Under the pieces are notes generated by a model. It was not told the origin of the DNA, searched no databases, and was given only the letters and a program-made list of their open reading frames with translations. Below, piece by piece: positions 25,518-35,244 of a stretch of DNA of 64,000 nt (positions are counted from its first letter, which is position 1; each line of letters starts with the position of its first letter). This DNA is from Actinoallomurus spadix (GTDB lineage Bacteria > Actinomycetota > Actinomycetes > Streptosporangiales > Streptosporangiaceae): the NCBI RefSeq assembly GCF_024055725.1, contig NZ_JAMXMX010000008.1:186001-250000 (forward strand), read 5' to 3'. The translations under genes were made by a program, and so were the position numbers.

Positions 25518-26029
25518 CGATCACCTTCCAGGTGCAGCAGCATCCGCGTGTTGCCCAGGGTGTTCGGCTTGACCCGCTCCAGGTCGAGGAACTCCGCCAC
25601 GCCGTCGTCGTAACTGCGCAGCAGCTCCTCGTACACCACAGGGGAGACCGGCGTGCCCTTGAGGGGCTCGAACCCGTGCCGGGCGAAGAACTCCACCTCG
25701 AACGTCAGGCAGAACACGCGGTGCACCCCGAGCTCGCGCGCGGTGTCGAGCAGCCGCGCGACGATCCGGTGCCCCACGCCATGCCCACGCCGGGACGGAT
25801 CGACGGCCACCGAACGGACCTCGGCCAGATCCTCCCACATGACGTGCAGCGCGCCGCATCCGACGATCTCAGCGCTCGCCCGGTCCTCCGCCACCCAGAA
25901 CTCCTGGACGTCCTCGAAGAGGGTGACGGTCGTCTTCTCCAGCAGGCGGCCCGGCCCGGAGTACAGGTCGATGAGCCGCCGGATCGCCCGGACGTCGGTG
26001 ACGCGGGCGCGACGGGTCGCTATATCCAC
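25514..26029 (-). CDS. argA: Amino-acid N-acetyltransferase (N-acetylglutamate synthase)
   Basis: Stand-alone GNAT protein of 171 aa of the type found in Mycobacterium tuberculosis (Rv2747), which acetylates glutamate or glutamine for arginine biosynthesis. GNAT motif A is seen in VRSVAVDPSRRGHGVGHRIV (acetyl-CoA loop RRGHGVG), and motif B in FCLTFEVEFFARHGFEPL. The fused kinase-like domain of E. coli ArgA is absent, as expected for this short class. GTG 26029 gives the family N-terminus. First gene of an apparent three-gene operon with two RDD proteins, an odd partnership for an arginine gene. Confidence 0.88.
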   Translation of the reverse strand: MDIATRRARVTDVRAIRRLIDLYSGPGRLLEKTTVTLFEDVQEFWVAEDRASAEIVGCGALHVMWEDLAEVRSVAVDPSRRGHGVGHRIVARLLDTARELGVHRVFCLTFEVEFFARHGFEPLKGTPVSPVVYEELLRSYDDGVAEFLDLERVKPNTLGNTRMLLHLEGDR

Positions 26030-26063
26030 AATCAGGGGACCCTAGCCGCTGGGACCCACTGGG

Positions 26064-26309
26064 TCAGATCAGCTGCCGCCGCGCCGCCCAGACGACGGCC
26101 TCGATGGGGGTGTTCACGTCGAGCCGGTCACAGATCGATCGCAGCCTCCTCCGCAGGGTGCGCGCGCTGAGTTCGAGTTTCCGCGCCGCCACATCTGCGG
26201 TGACGCCCGTGGCGATCTGCGCGAGCAGGCGAAGCTCGTCCTCGCTCAGACGCGGATCGTCGGTGCCACGGCGTGCGAGTGTGGCCTGTTCCACTCCGTC
26301 CTCCCTCAT
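26064..26309 (-). CDS. Small LuxR-type helix-turn-helix protein
   Basis: Single-domain DNA-binding protein of 81 aa: LSEDELRLLAQIATGVTADV then LELSARTLRRRLRSICDRL and VNTPIEAVVWAARRQLI form a GerE/LuxR helix-turn-helix. No receiver or ligand domain precedes it. The same frame is open for 82 more codons upstream, but that part is Pro/Ala-rich and not domain-like, so ATG 26309 is preferred; the ribosome site is weak. It lies 34 bp downstream of the argA start on the same strand as the argA operon but beyond its 5' end, so it may be transcribed just before it. Confidence 0.65.
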   Translation of the reverse strand: MREDGVEQATLARRGTDDPRLSEDELRLLAQIATGVTADVAARKLELSARTLRRRLRSICDRLDVNTPIEAVVWAARRQLI

Positions 26310-26760
26310 CCCGGGTGATGGCTGCGGGGGTGCGGCGACAGCCGCATGGGCACGGGTAGGCGAAGGCGCACTTGACCGGAGTTGGCCGCCCGCCCGCATG
26401 AGGATGCGCGACGCGGGAACTCCGGGTAACGATTCATACGTTGGAGAGTTGAGCGGGAACGTCGCCTCGGGTGCACGAGGAAACGTCCCGGCGGCGTTGC
26501 CGGGACCGAGTTCGGCGTGTCCGGGTGGGGTCATGTGTGCGCCCTCGCCCCCCATCCTTTCGCGCAGCGATCCGGCAAGATCGTGAATCGTTTCAAGGTA
26601 CGCTCCGCTCCGGAACGCTAAGCGGCCGTCTTCCCAGCGTCAAGGGTTGGCATGTTACGCCGCGTACACCGTCGTATCCGTTCCGCTACATAACACATCG
26701 GCCACAGTTGTTCACCCTCGTCGACCTGCGGAAATCGGTCTCACCGGGAAGGTGGAAGCG
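26310..26760. other. 451-bp intergenic region before the LacI gene
   Basis: Apart from the uncertain upstream extension of the small LuxR-type gene, no gene is seen. It contains a LacI-type operator candidate at 26584-26595 and a divergent promoter region. Confidence 0.5.
26584..26595. promoter_or_regulatory. Candidate LacI-family operator
   Basis: TGAATCGTTTCA, ten of twelve positions palindromic around a central CG, as in operators of LacI/GalR proteins. It lies 165 bp upstream of the LacI-family start and may serve autoregulation (inference). Confidence 0.4.
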
Positions 26761-27756
26761 TTGGCGCGCATCAGCATCCGGGATGTGGCGATCCATGCGG
26801 GGGTCTCGGTGGGCACGGTTTCGAATGTCCTTAATCGGCCGAATCTCGTGGCCGAAGCCACCCGCGAACGCGTACAGGCCTCCATCGGCGAGCTCGGTTT
26901 CGTGCGCAACGAGACCGCGCGGCAGCTCCGGCAGGGACGCGGGCACGTCCTCGGCGTGGTCCTGCCGAGCATGACCGACCCGAATCTCACGGAGGTCGGC
27001 CGGGCCGCCGAGGCGGCGATGAACGCCGACGGGTTCGACGCACTGTGGTGCACGAGCGACGGCTCCCGCACCAAGGAGCAGCGCTGCCTCGACTTCCTCG
27101 AGGAACAGAACGTCTCCGGCGTGCTCATCAGCCCGCTCGACCTCAGCGAGGACCGCGTCGCCGAACTCCACGGCCGCGGCCTCGCCGTCGTGCTGCTCGA
27201 CCGGGGCGGCGTCCGCGTCTGCTCCGTGGCGGCCGACCACCGGGCGGGCGGGGCGCTGGCGGCCCGTCACCTGCTGCCCCGGCGGCATCGCCGGCTCGTG
27301 TTCGTGACCGGCCCGCTGTCCGCCCGGCCGGTCCGGGAGCGCCACCACGGCGCCCTGCGCGCGGCGCGGAACGCCGGGCTGACCGAACGCGAGCTGACGA
27401 CGTTCGAGCAGGCGGAGTCGACCGCCGCGGCCGGGCGGGCGGCGGCGGCCCGGCTGCTCACACTCGATCCCTTGCCGACCGGGGTGTTCTGCGCGAGCGA
27501 TCTGCTCGCGATCGGCCTGGTCAACGAGCTCGTACGGGCCGGGGTGAAGGTGCCCGCGGAGATCAGCGTGGTGGGGTACGACGACATCGACCTGGCCGCG
27601 GCCGCGGTCGTGCCGCTGACGACGGTGCGCCGGCCGCGCGCGGACCTCGGCCGTACGGCGACCGAGCTCGCGCTCGCGGAGACCGGCGACCCGGAGCACC
27701 ACGATCACCGGCAGGTCGTCCTGTCCCCCGAGCTCGTCGTCCGCGAGTCCGCCTGA
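26761..27756 (+). CDS. LacI-family transcriptional regulator
   Basis: Sugar-responsive repressor of 331 aa. The N-terminal LacI helix-turn-helix is SIRDVAIHAGVSVGTVSNVL and the hinge helix ETARQLRQGRGHVLGVVLPS follows. The periplasmic-binding-protein-like core has ISPLDLSEDRV, GRGLAVVLLDRG, VFVTGPLSARPVRERHHGAL, PTGVFCASDLLAIGLV and ISVVGYDDIDLAAAAVVPLTTVRRP. The start is probably TTG 26761 just before the helix-turn-helix, or GTG 26752; both have GGTGGA-like sites close by. No sugar operon is adjacent, so its targets may be elsewhere. Confidence 0.9.
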   Translation: MARISIRDVAIHAGVSVGTVSNVLNRPNLVAEATRERVQASIGELGFVRNETARQLRQGRGHVLGVVLPSMTDPNLTEVGRAAEAAMNADGFDALWCTSDGSRTKEQRCLDFLEEQNVSGVLISPLDLSEDRVAELHGRGLAVVLLDRGGVRVCSVAADHRAGGALAARHLLPRRHRRLVFVTGPLSARPVRERHHGALRAARNAGLTERELTTFEQAESTAAAGRAAAARLLTLDPLPTGVFCASDLLAIGLVNELVRAGVKVPAEISVVGYDDIDLAAAAVVPLTTVRRPRADLGRTATELALAETGDPEHHDHRQVVLSPELVVRESA

Positions 27757-27837
27757 CGATCCGGGCGGACCCACCCGCCGGGGGGCGGCGAGCACGACGT
27801 CACCGACAAGTCACACCTCGTAGTCAGGTCTCGCACG

Positions 27838-27860
27838 ATATCTTGTCTCCCGATATATGA
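27838..27860. promoter_or_regulatory. AT-rich promoter/operator candidate before padR
   Basis: CGATATCTTG-TCTCCCGATATAT holds two CGATAT copies 16 bases apart in otherwise GC-rich DNA, ending nine bases upstream of the padR start. It likely contains the -10 region and may be the site of PadR autorepression. Confidence 0.35.
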
Positions 27861-27868
27861 TGTGCCTC

Positions 27869-28216
27869 ATGGCGAACCGAGCGCTGACCGAACAGGCATT
27901 CCTGGTGCTCACGGCCCTGGTCGATGAGCCGCGGCACGGATACGGCATCGTCGGCGAGGTGGAGCGGCTGTCCGACGGGCGCATGCGGCTGCGGATCGGC
28001 ACGCTCTACGGCGTGCTGGACCGCCTGACGGCCGACGGGCTGGTCGAGCTCGACCACGAAGAGGTCCACCAGGGCAGACTGCGGCGGTACTACCGGCTGA
28101 CGGACCCCGGGGCGGCCGCCCTCGCCGCCGAGGCCGACCGCCTGTCGGTGCACGTACGGGCCGCGACGTCCCGGCTCCGCGCCCGCCGGGACCGTCTCTC
28201 GGAGGGCGGGGCATGA
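27869..28216 (+). CDS. PadR-family transcriptional regulator
   Basis: Winged-helix regulator of 115 aa. LTEQAFLVLTALVDEPRHGYGI, then RMRLRIGTLYGVLDRLTADGLVEL and RLRRYYRLTDPGAAAL define the PadR fold; a C-terminal helix (AEADRLSVHVRAATSRLRARR) mediates dimerisation. ATG 27869 gives the family start; an ATG four codons earlier is possible. Its stop overlaps the start of the next gene by four bases (ATGA). PadR proteins typically repress a neighbouring membrane protein gene. Confidence 0.92.
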   Translation: MANRALTEQAFLVLTALVDEPRHGYGIVGEVERLSDGRMRLRIGTLYGVLDRLTADGLVELDHEEVHQGRLRRYYRLTDPGAAALAAEADRLSVHVRAATSRLRARRDRLSEGGA

Positions 28217-29238
28217 CGGGCCGCTCCGGCCCGGACGAGCCCCTGATCGTCCAGAGGTACCGCGCCCTGCTGCGGATCCTCCCGCCGTCCTACCGGGCGG
28301 CGCGGGAGGAGGAGATGATCGCGGTCTTCGCCGAGAGCGTCGGTGACACCGAGGACGACGCACTCGGCCGCCCGGACCTGGCCGAGACCGCCAGCGTCGT
28401 CGCACTCGCGACGCGGGTCTGGTTCGGCGGCCTCGGCGCACCGCCGCGCCTGTTCGCCTTCGGGCAGACGGTCCGGCTGTTCGCCCTCGTCGGCGCCCTC
28501 GCGCAGGCGATCCTGGCCGGCGCCGGAGCACTCGGCCTGCTCGACGTCGTCTTCTTCGGATCCGACGACGCGCGTGACGTGCTGCGGACGGCGAACGCCG
28601 GATCCTCGCGGATCGACGTGGCCGGGCACGTCGCCTGGAACCTGCTCGACCTGCTCTGGATCCCCGTGTACGTCACGGTCGTGCGCGGACGACGCCGCGC
28701 GGCACGCCTGCTCGCGATCCCCGCCGCGCTTCCGCTGCTGATCCGGTTGACCGTGCCGTTCGTGTGGTCGTGGAGCACCGTGGCCGCCGTCCTCGTACCC
28801 GTGTCGGTGCCCGCACTCGCGATCGCGGTGGCGTTTCACCGGGACGCGCCGCCCGTGCGTCCCGTCGGCGGGCTCGCCGCGGTTCCGGCCGGCGCGGTGG
28901 CCCTCTTCGCCGCGGGCCGGCTGTTCCCCAGCCTGGTCCCGGACCCGGACGGCGTGTACTGCTGGGTCGCGCTCGGCGCCGGCGCCGTCTGCCTCGTCCG
29001 CTCTCGATCGTCGGCCGACCGCGCCCTCGGGCACCGTTCGCTGGCGGTCGCGCTGTACGCGGTGCTGATCCTCGCCGTGCGGATCCACTCGGCCGGGGCC
29101 GCCGGCCCCCTTCCGTACGCCGGCCCGGTCGTCTACGGCCAGGTCGCGGCCCTGCTGCTGCTCGCCGGCGCGCTTCCGGTCGTGGCCGTCCGCACGCTCC
29201 GGCGAGCCGGCCCGGCTCCGCACCGGCGGCCGGGCTGA
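28213..29238 (+). CDS. Multi-pass membrane protein, PadR partner
   Basis: Integral membrane protein of 341 aa with about eight hydrophobic helices. The N-terminal 40 residues (YRALLRILPPSYRAAREEEM then AVFAESVGD) form an amphipathic HAAS-like segment that commonly accompanies PadR-regulated membrane proteins. Helices follow near residues 90-112, 140-157, 163-181, 186-206, 220-235, 245-258, 280-295 and 310-325. Function unknown. Translationally coupled to padR. A bidirectional hairpin follows. Confidence 0.82.
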   Translation: MTGRSGPDEPLIVQRYRALLRILPPSYRAAREEEMIAVFAESVGDTEDDALGRPDLAETASVVALATRVWFGGLGAPPRLFAFGQTVRLFALVGALAQAILAGAGALGLLDVVFFGSDDARDVLRTANAGSSRIDVAGHVAWNLLDLLWIPVYVTVVRGRRRAARLLAIPAALPLLIRLTVPFVWSWSTVAAVLVPVSVPALAIAVAFHRDAPPVRPVGGLAAVPAGAVALFAAGRLFPSLVPDPDGVYCWVALGAGAVCLVRSRSSADRALGHRSLAVALYAVLILAVRIHSAGAAGPLPYAGPVVYGQVAALLLLAGALPVVAVRTLRRAGPAPHRRPG

Positions 29239-29271
29239 CCCGAAGCGGCCGGGCTGACCCGGAAGAGACGC

Positions 29272-29304
29272 GGGGATCCCCGCGCCCGCGGCGCGGAGAT
29301 CCCC
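29272..29304. terminator. Bidirectional terminator between convergent genes
   Basis: GGGGATCCCCGCGCC (29272-29286) and GGCGCGGAGATCCCC (29290-29304) form a 15-bp stem with one mismatch and a three-base loop, between the membrane-protein gene and msiK. Confidence 0.85.
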
Positions 29305-29325
29305 GGTGACTCCTCTACGCGGTCG

Positions 29326-30546
<1,221 letters not shown>

Positions 30547-30600
30547 AGGGGAATCCTCCGAGGATGAATCGATCAGTGAGTGTCCACAACCATAGCCAGT

Positions 30601-30616
30601 GTTCGCATATATGAAC
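30601..30616. promoter_or_regulatory. Candidate operator between msiK and iclR-type gene
   Basis: GTTCGCATATATGAAC, an imperfect 16-bp palindrome in the 158-bp divergent region. IclR-family proteins bind AT-centred palindromes of about this size, so it could serve regulation of either gene (inference). Confidence 0.45.
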
Positions 30617-30704
30617 AAGACCTGGACGGGACTAAGCTGTTCCATGGCTCCGGCGTGGTCGCCGGGCCGCGCGTAAGCGCAGGCCAGGTGCCTCAGGAGG
30701 CTTC

Positions 30705-31472
30705 ATGGACGCATCTGAAAGGACCGCGCCGGGCGTTAAGTCCGCAACGCGGACCGTCGAGCTGCTCGACTTCTTCGCCCGCCAGGGCGGGATGTACAGC
30801 CTGACCGAGATCCAGCAGGAGCTCGGCTACCCCAAGAGCAGCCTGTACGCCCTGCTGCGGACCCTCGTCCAGCTCGGCTGGGTCGAGACCGACCCGACGG
30901 GGACCCTCTACCGCATCGGCATGCGGGCCCTGCTCGTCGGCGCGTCCTACATCGACGGCGACCCCGTCGTCGGCATGGCCCACGAGACGCTCGACTGGCT
31001 GGCGGAGGTCACCGGCGAGACCGTGCACTTCGGCCGCCTCGACGACCACGACGTCGTGTACCTCTCCTCCCGGCCGTCCCGGCACAATCTGCGGCCCGTC
31101 ATCCGGGTCGGCCGGCGCGTGCCGACGCACAGCACGTCACTCGGCAAGGCGCTGCTCGCCGACCACCCCGACCCCGCCCTTCCCAAGAAGCTCGAGCGCC
31201 AGACCGAGCGCACGATCACCGATCACGACGGCCTCCGCGCCGAACTGCGCCGGATCCGCGAACGCGGCCACGCCATCGACCGCGAGGAGAACACCCCGGG
31301 CGTCTGCTGTTTCGGCGTCGCCCTGCGCCTCCAGCGGCCCGCGCGCGACGCGATCAGCGTGTCGATCCCCGCGATCCGCCTCAACGAGGTCCGCGAACGC
31401 GAGATCTCGGCGCTCCTGCTCCAGGCCCGCGAGCGCATCGAGTACGCGGCGTACCACCTGATCCATCCCTGA
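30705..31472 (+). CDS. IclR-family transcriptional regulator
   Basis: Regulator of 255 aa. The N-terminal winged helix (SATRTVELLDFFARQGGMYS, LGYPKSSLYALLRTLVQLG) is followed by the IclR effector domain (about 85-250) with GETVHFGRLDDHDVVYLSS, RVGRRVPTHSTSLGKALLA and the GVCCFGVALRL stretch. ATG 30705 has AGGAGG five bases upstream. Its divergent position to msiK suggests control of sugar-import capacity, though many IclR proteins respond to aromatics or carboxylates. Confidence 0.92.
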   Translation: MDASERTAPGVKSATRTVELLDFFARQGGMYSLTEIQQELGYPKSSLYALLRTLVQLGWVETDPTGTLYRIGMRALLVGASYIDGDPVVGMAHETLDWLAEVTGETVHFGRLDDHDVVYLSSRPSRHNLRPVIRVGRRVPTHSTSLGKALLADHPDPALPKKLERQTERTITDHDGLRAELRRIRERGHAIDREENTPGVCCFGVALRLQRPARDAISVSIPAIRLNEVREREISALLLQARERIEYAAYHLIHP

Positions 31473-31621
31473 CCGCGCCCGCCACTCTGGGCCTGCGTAC
31501 ACCTACCTATGCGGTCCAGGTAGTCAACCGGGTATTTTCCCCACTTCGGTGGCGCCGGCACCACGGCATGCTGACGGATGAGAACAACTCACCGGACCAG
31601 TGAAAGGGGATGAACTCCGCG

Positions 31622-31816
31622 ATGTGCCAGCACCGTCCGCCGTGCCCACGGGCGGACGCCCCCGACCACGACGCGGCACGCCTCGTCGCCTACCACCCCG
31701 AACAGGGCTGGGGGCTCCTCTGCAACGGCGTCATCGTCTTCGAGGACACGGGCGAGCTGCTGCCGGACGGCCGCAGCGTCCCGAACCACCGCGGGCTCCT
31801 CGTACGAGCCGCCTGA
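31622..31816 (+). CDS. DUF5999 family small protein
   Basis: Protein of 64 aa with the family pattern MCQHRPPCPRADAPD, ARLVAYHPEQGWGLLCNGV, FEDTGELLPDG. The three Cys and His near the N-terminus may bind metal. Widespread as a short conserved actinomycete protein of unknown role. ATG 31622 is preferred because relatives start with MCQH; an ATG four codons upstream overlaps the AAAGGGG site too closely. Confidence 0.88.
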   Translation: MCQHRPPCPRADAPDHDAARLVAYHPEQGWGLLCNGVIVFEDTGELLPDGRSVPNHRGLLVRAA

Positions 31817-31934
31817 GACCACAACCTGCGGATCACAGGAAGAGGGTAAGAGGGCCGTCGACGGACCCTGGACGGGTCCGGACCGGCCACCACCCCCACG
31901 TCAGACCCCCCACTGACCCCCCGGGTCCCCTGAG

Positions 31935-31974
31935 AACGCCGGGGCCGGCATTCCCACCATGCCGCCCCGGCGTT
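31935..31974. terminator. Terminator after the DUF5999 gene
   Basis: AACGCCGGGGCCGGCA (31935-31950) pairs with TGCCGCCCCGGCGTT (31960-31974), a 15-bp stem with one bulged base, followed by T-rich TTACC. Confidence 0.8.
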
Positions 31975-32067
31975 TACCTCGATCTCGCTAGAATCCCTGT
32001 CTTCCCCGGCATTTCGTACGGCCGAGATGCCGGCTTTCGGGTGTGGGCGCCAAGAGGGGGAGAAGCG

Positions 32068-32871
32068 ATGGCGGACGAGGAATCTCGACTAGGCATATTC
32101 GACGCGAAAGTCCCGAATATCGCCCGAATGTACGATTATTACCTCGGTGGGAAGGATCATTACGAGGCCGACCGCGTACGCGCGGAGGAGGCCGTGGCCG
32201 CCGATCCCACGCTAATCGACCTGATCAAGGAGAACCGCGCCTTCATCGGACGCGCGGTGCGGTACATGGCCGAACAGGGCATCGACCAGTTCCTCGACAT
32301 CGGCACCGGCCTGCCCACGCAGCAGAACGTGCACCAGATCGCCCACGCGGTGAACCCCGACGCCCGGGTCGTCTACGTCGACTACGACGAGCAGGTGGTC
32401 GCGCACGGGCGCGCCCTGCTCGCCGACTCGGAGCAGACCGAGATGATCCACGCCGACCTGCGCCGGCCCGCGGAGATCCTCGACCGCGTCCGGCGGAAGC
32501 AGTTGCTCGACCTCGGCAGGCCCGTCGGGATGCTCACCATCGCGACCCTGCACTTCCTCCCCGACGAGGACGACCCGCAGGCGATCATGGCGGAACTCCG
32601 CGCGGCGCTGGCACCGGGCAGCCACCTGGCCCTGACCCACGCGTCGGCCGACGGCGTGCCCGACGTGGTCGCCAAGGTGGTCGAGGTCTACAAGAAGACC
32701 TCCGCCCCCGGCACGCCCCGCACCCGGGAGCAGGTGACGGCGCTGTTCGGCGAGTTCGCGCTGGTCGACCCCGGCCTGGTGTGGGCGCCGCTGTGGCGCC
32801 CGGAGCGGCACGTCTCCATGGAGGAGGCCGTCCAGACCTGGTTCTACGCCGGCGTCGGGCGCAAGCCGTAA
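32068..32871 (+). CDS. DUF574 (methyltransf_19) SAM-dependent methyltransferase
   Basis: Protein of 267 aa of PF04672, a family greatly expanded in filamentous actinomycetes. The hallmark N-terminus has VPNIARMYDYYLGGKDHYEADR; the SAM site is in FLDIGTGLPTQQNVHQIA, with VVYVDYDEQVVAHG as the acidic strand. LTIATLHFLPDEDDP and GSHLALTHAS follow. Substrates are unknown; crystal structures confirm the methyltransferase fold for the family. A strong GGGGGAGA site precedes ATG 32068. Single gene. Confidence 0.94.
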   Translation: MADEESRLGIFDAKVPNIARMYDYYLGGKDHYEADRVRAEEAVAADPTLIDLIKENRAFIGRAVRYMAEQGIDQFLDIGTGLPTQQNVHQIAHAVNPDARVVYVDYDEQVVAHGRALLADSEQTEMIHADLRRPAEILDRVRRKQLLDLGRPVGMLTIATLHFLPDEDDPQAIMAELRAALAPGSHLALTHASADGVPDVVAKVVEVYKKTSAPGTPRTREQVTALFGEFALVDPGLVWAPLWRPERHVSMEEAVQTWFYAGVGRKP

Positions 32872-32985
32872 GGCCCGTCTCATGGCCCCGCCCAGGGGAC
32901 GTGGTCCCCGGACCCGCAATCGGGCGATCCGGCTCGACCGCGGGCCCGGGGACTCCTCATGTCCCCTCGGCGGGGCAGTGACCTC

Positions 32986-33444
32986 TTACGCCGTCGTGGC
33001 GGGGTCGGGGCGGGCGTCCGCGGAACGGGCGGCCACCGTACGGCGCGGGCGGCGCCACAGCACCGAGTCCAGGGCCCACGTGCCGGGGCCCAGGATGGCG
33101 ATCAGCAGGAAGGCCCAGGCGAACATCGCGGCCGGCTCGCCGCCGTTCTGCAGCGGGATGATCCCGTCCTTCAGGTGGACGGTGAAGTAGGCGTACGCCA
33201 TGGAGCCGGAGGCGAGGGTCGCGGCGGGACGGGAGAGCAGTCCGACCAGGACGAGCGCGCCACAGATCAGCTGGATCAGTGCGGCGTACCAGCCGGGCCA
33301 GGTGCCGGCGGCGATGGCATGGCCGGTGCCGCGGTTACCGCCGAAGACGCCGAACAGCGATGCCATTCCGTGAAAGAGGAACAGCAGGCCGACGACGATG
33401 CGAAAGAGGGACAGCACCGGGCCGTCGAGTCGATTCAGGTTCAT
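32986..33444 (-). CDS. DoxX family membrane protein
   Basis: Four-helix membrane protein of 152 aa. Helices lie near residues 9-27 (LSLFRIVVGLLFLFHGMAS), 52-70, 75-90 and 105-124; the conserved Arg/His of DoxX are in the first helix region. DoxX proteins in actinobacteria can act with SodA and SseA in redox defence or as quinone-linked oxidoreductases, but most are unassigned. An inverted repeat about 126 bp upstream suggests regulated expression. Confidence 0.88.
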   Translation of the reverse strand: MNLNRLDGPVLSLFRIVVGLLFLFHGMASLFGVFGGNRGTGHAIAAGTWPGWYAALIQLICGALVLVGLLSRPAATLASGSMAYAYFTVHLKDGIIPLQNGGEPAAMFAWAFLLIAILGPGTWALDSVLWRRPRRTVAARSADARPDPATTA

Positions 33445-33570
33445 CAGAGCCTCTCCGGTAGAGCAGGGGCCATCGACCGCGCGGTGATGAGGGTCGCTGC
33501 ACTCCCGAACGGACGCCGGGCGGGGCGGGGAGCACAGCAGCAGCTGATCAGGCTGCGCTAAGGATGATTC

Positions 33571-33588
33571 TGACAGCTTCCACTGTCA
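33571..33588. promoter_or_regulatory. Inverted repeat upstream of doxX
   Basis: TGACAG-CTTCCA-CTGTCA (33571-33588). On the minus strand it contains TTGACA, a good -35 hexamer, so a bound regulator would compete with RNA polymerase for the doxX promoter. Confidence 0.45.
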
Positions 33589-33685
33589 ATGAGGCAACTT
33601 TTCAGTTAACTCTCGAATGTCGCTGACCTGCGGCATCACGGTGGATGTGACGGACCGGCGGTGAAAGGAGCACGAACCCACGAGC

Positions 33686-33718
33686 GAGCCCCGAGCGGGA
33701 CGTGCCTCGCCGGGGCTC
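33686..33718. terminator. Terminator of lysS
   Basis: GAGCCCCG (33686-33693) and CGGGGCTC (33711-33718), an 8-bp stem just beyond the lysS stop codon. Confidence 0.55.
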
Positions 33719-33724
33719 CCCGGG

Positions 33725-35212
33725 TCACTCGGGCTTGACGAGCGGGAACAGGATCGTCTCGCGGATGTTCTTGCCGGTGAAAGCCATGATCATGCGGTCG
33801 ATGCCGATGCCGACGCCGCCCGTGGGAGGCATGGCGTACTCCAGAGCGCGGAGGAAGTCCTCATCGAGCTGCATGGCCTCGGGGTCACCGCCGGCGGCCA
33901 GCAGCGACTGCTCGGTCAGCCGCCGCCGCTGCTCGATCGGGTCGATGAGCTCGGAGTAGCCGGTGCCCAGCTCGGTCCCGAAGCCGATGAGGTCCCACTT
34001 CTCGGTGAGCAGCGGGTCGTCGCGGTGCGTGCGGGCGAGCGGGGAGGTCTCGAGAGGGTAGTCGCGAACGAACGTCGGCTGGACGAGAGTGTGCTCGACC
34101 AGCGCCTCGAACAGCTCCTGGACCAGCTTGCCCTGCCCCCACGTGGGGTCGAACTCCAGCTCGCGCCGCTCGAAGATCTTCCGGACGTCGTCGATCGGCG
34201 TCGCGGTGGTGATCTCCTCACCCACCGCGTCGGAGACCGCGCCGTACAGGGTGACCTGCGGCCACTCGTCACCGGCGAGGTCGATCTCCCGTCCCTTGTG
34301 GACGACCACCGTCGTGCCGAGCGCGGCGACCACCGCGGCCTGGTACAGCTCGCGGGTGAGGGTGGCGATCGTGTCGTAGTCGCCGTACGCCTCGTAGGCC
34401 TCGAGCATCGTGAACTCGGGGTTGTGCGTGGAGTCCGCGCCTTCGTTGCGGAAGTTGCGGTTGATCTCGAAGACCTTCTCGATGCCGCCGACGACGAGCC
34501 GCTTGAGGTACAGCTCGATCGCGATCCGCAGGTAGAGGTCCATGTCGTACGCGTTGATGTGCGTGGCGAACGGGCGCGCGGCCGCGCCGCCGTGGATCGG
34601 CTGCAGCATCGGCGTCTCGACCTCGAGGAACTCGCGGCCGGTGAGGTACTCGCGGACCGCCCGGACGGTGTCGCTGCGCAGGCGGGCCATGCGCCGCGCC
34701 TCGTCGTTGACGATCAGGTCGACGTAGCGCATGCGGACCCGCTGCTCGGGGTCGGTCAGGCCGGCGTGCTTCTCCGGGAGCGGGCGCAGCGACTTGGAGG
34801 TCAGCGCGAACCGGTCCGCCATGATCGAGAGCTCGCCGCGCCGGGAGGTGATCACCTCGCCCTCGACGCCGACGTGGTCGCCGAGGTCGATGTCGCGCTT
34901 CCAGGACTCCAGGGCCTCCGGGCCCACGTTGGCGAGCGAGAGCATGACCTGGATGTCGCCGCTGCCGTCCCGGATCGTGGCGAAGCAGAGCTTGCCGGTG
35001 TTGCGGGCGAGGATGACGCGCCCGGTGACGCCGACCTTGTCCCCGGTCGACGCGCCCGGCTCGAGGTCGGGGTACTTCGCGCGGACCTCCGCGATCGTCG
35101 CGGTGCGCGGGAACCCGAGGGGATAGGGGTCCACGCCCTGCTCGCGCAACCGGTCCACCTTCTCGCGGCGGATCCGCATCTGCTCCGGAAGATCGTCGTA
35201 CGACTCGCTCAC
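33725..35212 (-). CDS. lysS: Lysyl-tRNA synthetase, class II
   Basis: Enzyme of 495 aa that charges tRNA-Lys. The N-terminal OB-fold anticodon domain (about 55-145) has VTGRVILARNTGKLCFATIRD. Class II motif 1 is near YLTGREFLEVETPMLQPI, motif 2 near FEINRNFRNEGADSTHNPEFT, and motif 3 near PPTGGVGIGIDRMIM. GTG 35212 is the family start. The dimeric class II form, normal length. Located near lsr2/clpC and coaX in many actinobacteria, here separated from them by other genes. Confidence 0.97.
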   Translation of the reverse strand: MSESYDDLPEQMRIRREKVDRLREQGVDPYPLGFPRTATIAEVRAKYPDLEPGASTGDKVGVTGRVILARNTGKLCFATIRDGSGDIQVMLSLANVGPEALESWKRDIDLGDHVGVEGEVITSRRGELSIMADRFALTSKSLRPLPEKHAGLTDPEQRVRMRYVDLIVNDEARRMARLRSDTVRAVREYLTGREFLEVETPMLQPIHGGAAARPFATHINAYDMDLYLRIAIELYLKRLVVGGIEKVFEINRNFRNEGADSTHNPEFTMLEAYEAYGDYDTIATLTRELYQAAVVAALGTTVVVHKGREIDLAGDEWPQVTLYGAVSDAVGEEITTATPIDDVRKIFERRELEFDPTWGQGKLVQELFEALVEHTLVQPTFVRDYPLETSPLARTHRDDPLLTEKWDLIGFGTELGTGYSELIDPIEQRRRLTEQSLLAAGGDPEAMQLDEDFLRALEYAMPPTGGVGIGIDRMIMAFTGKNIRETILFPLVKPE

Positions 35213-35244
35213 GAGGAAAAAGGCTACCGGCCCGGAGAGCCTCC

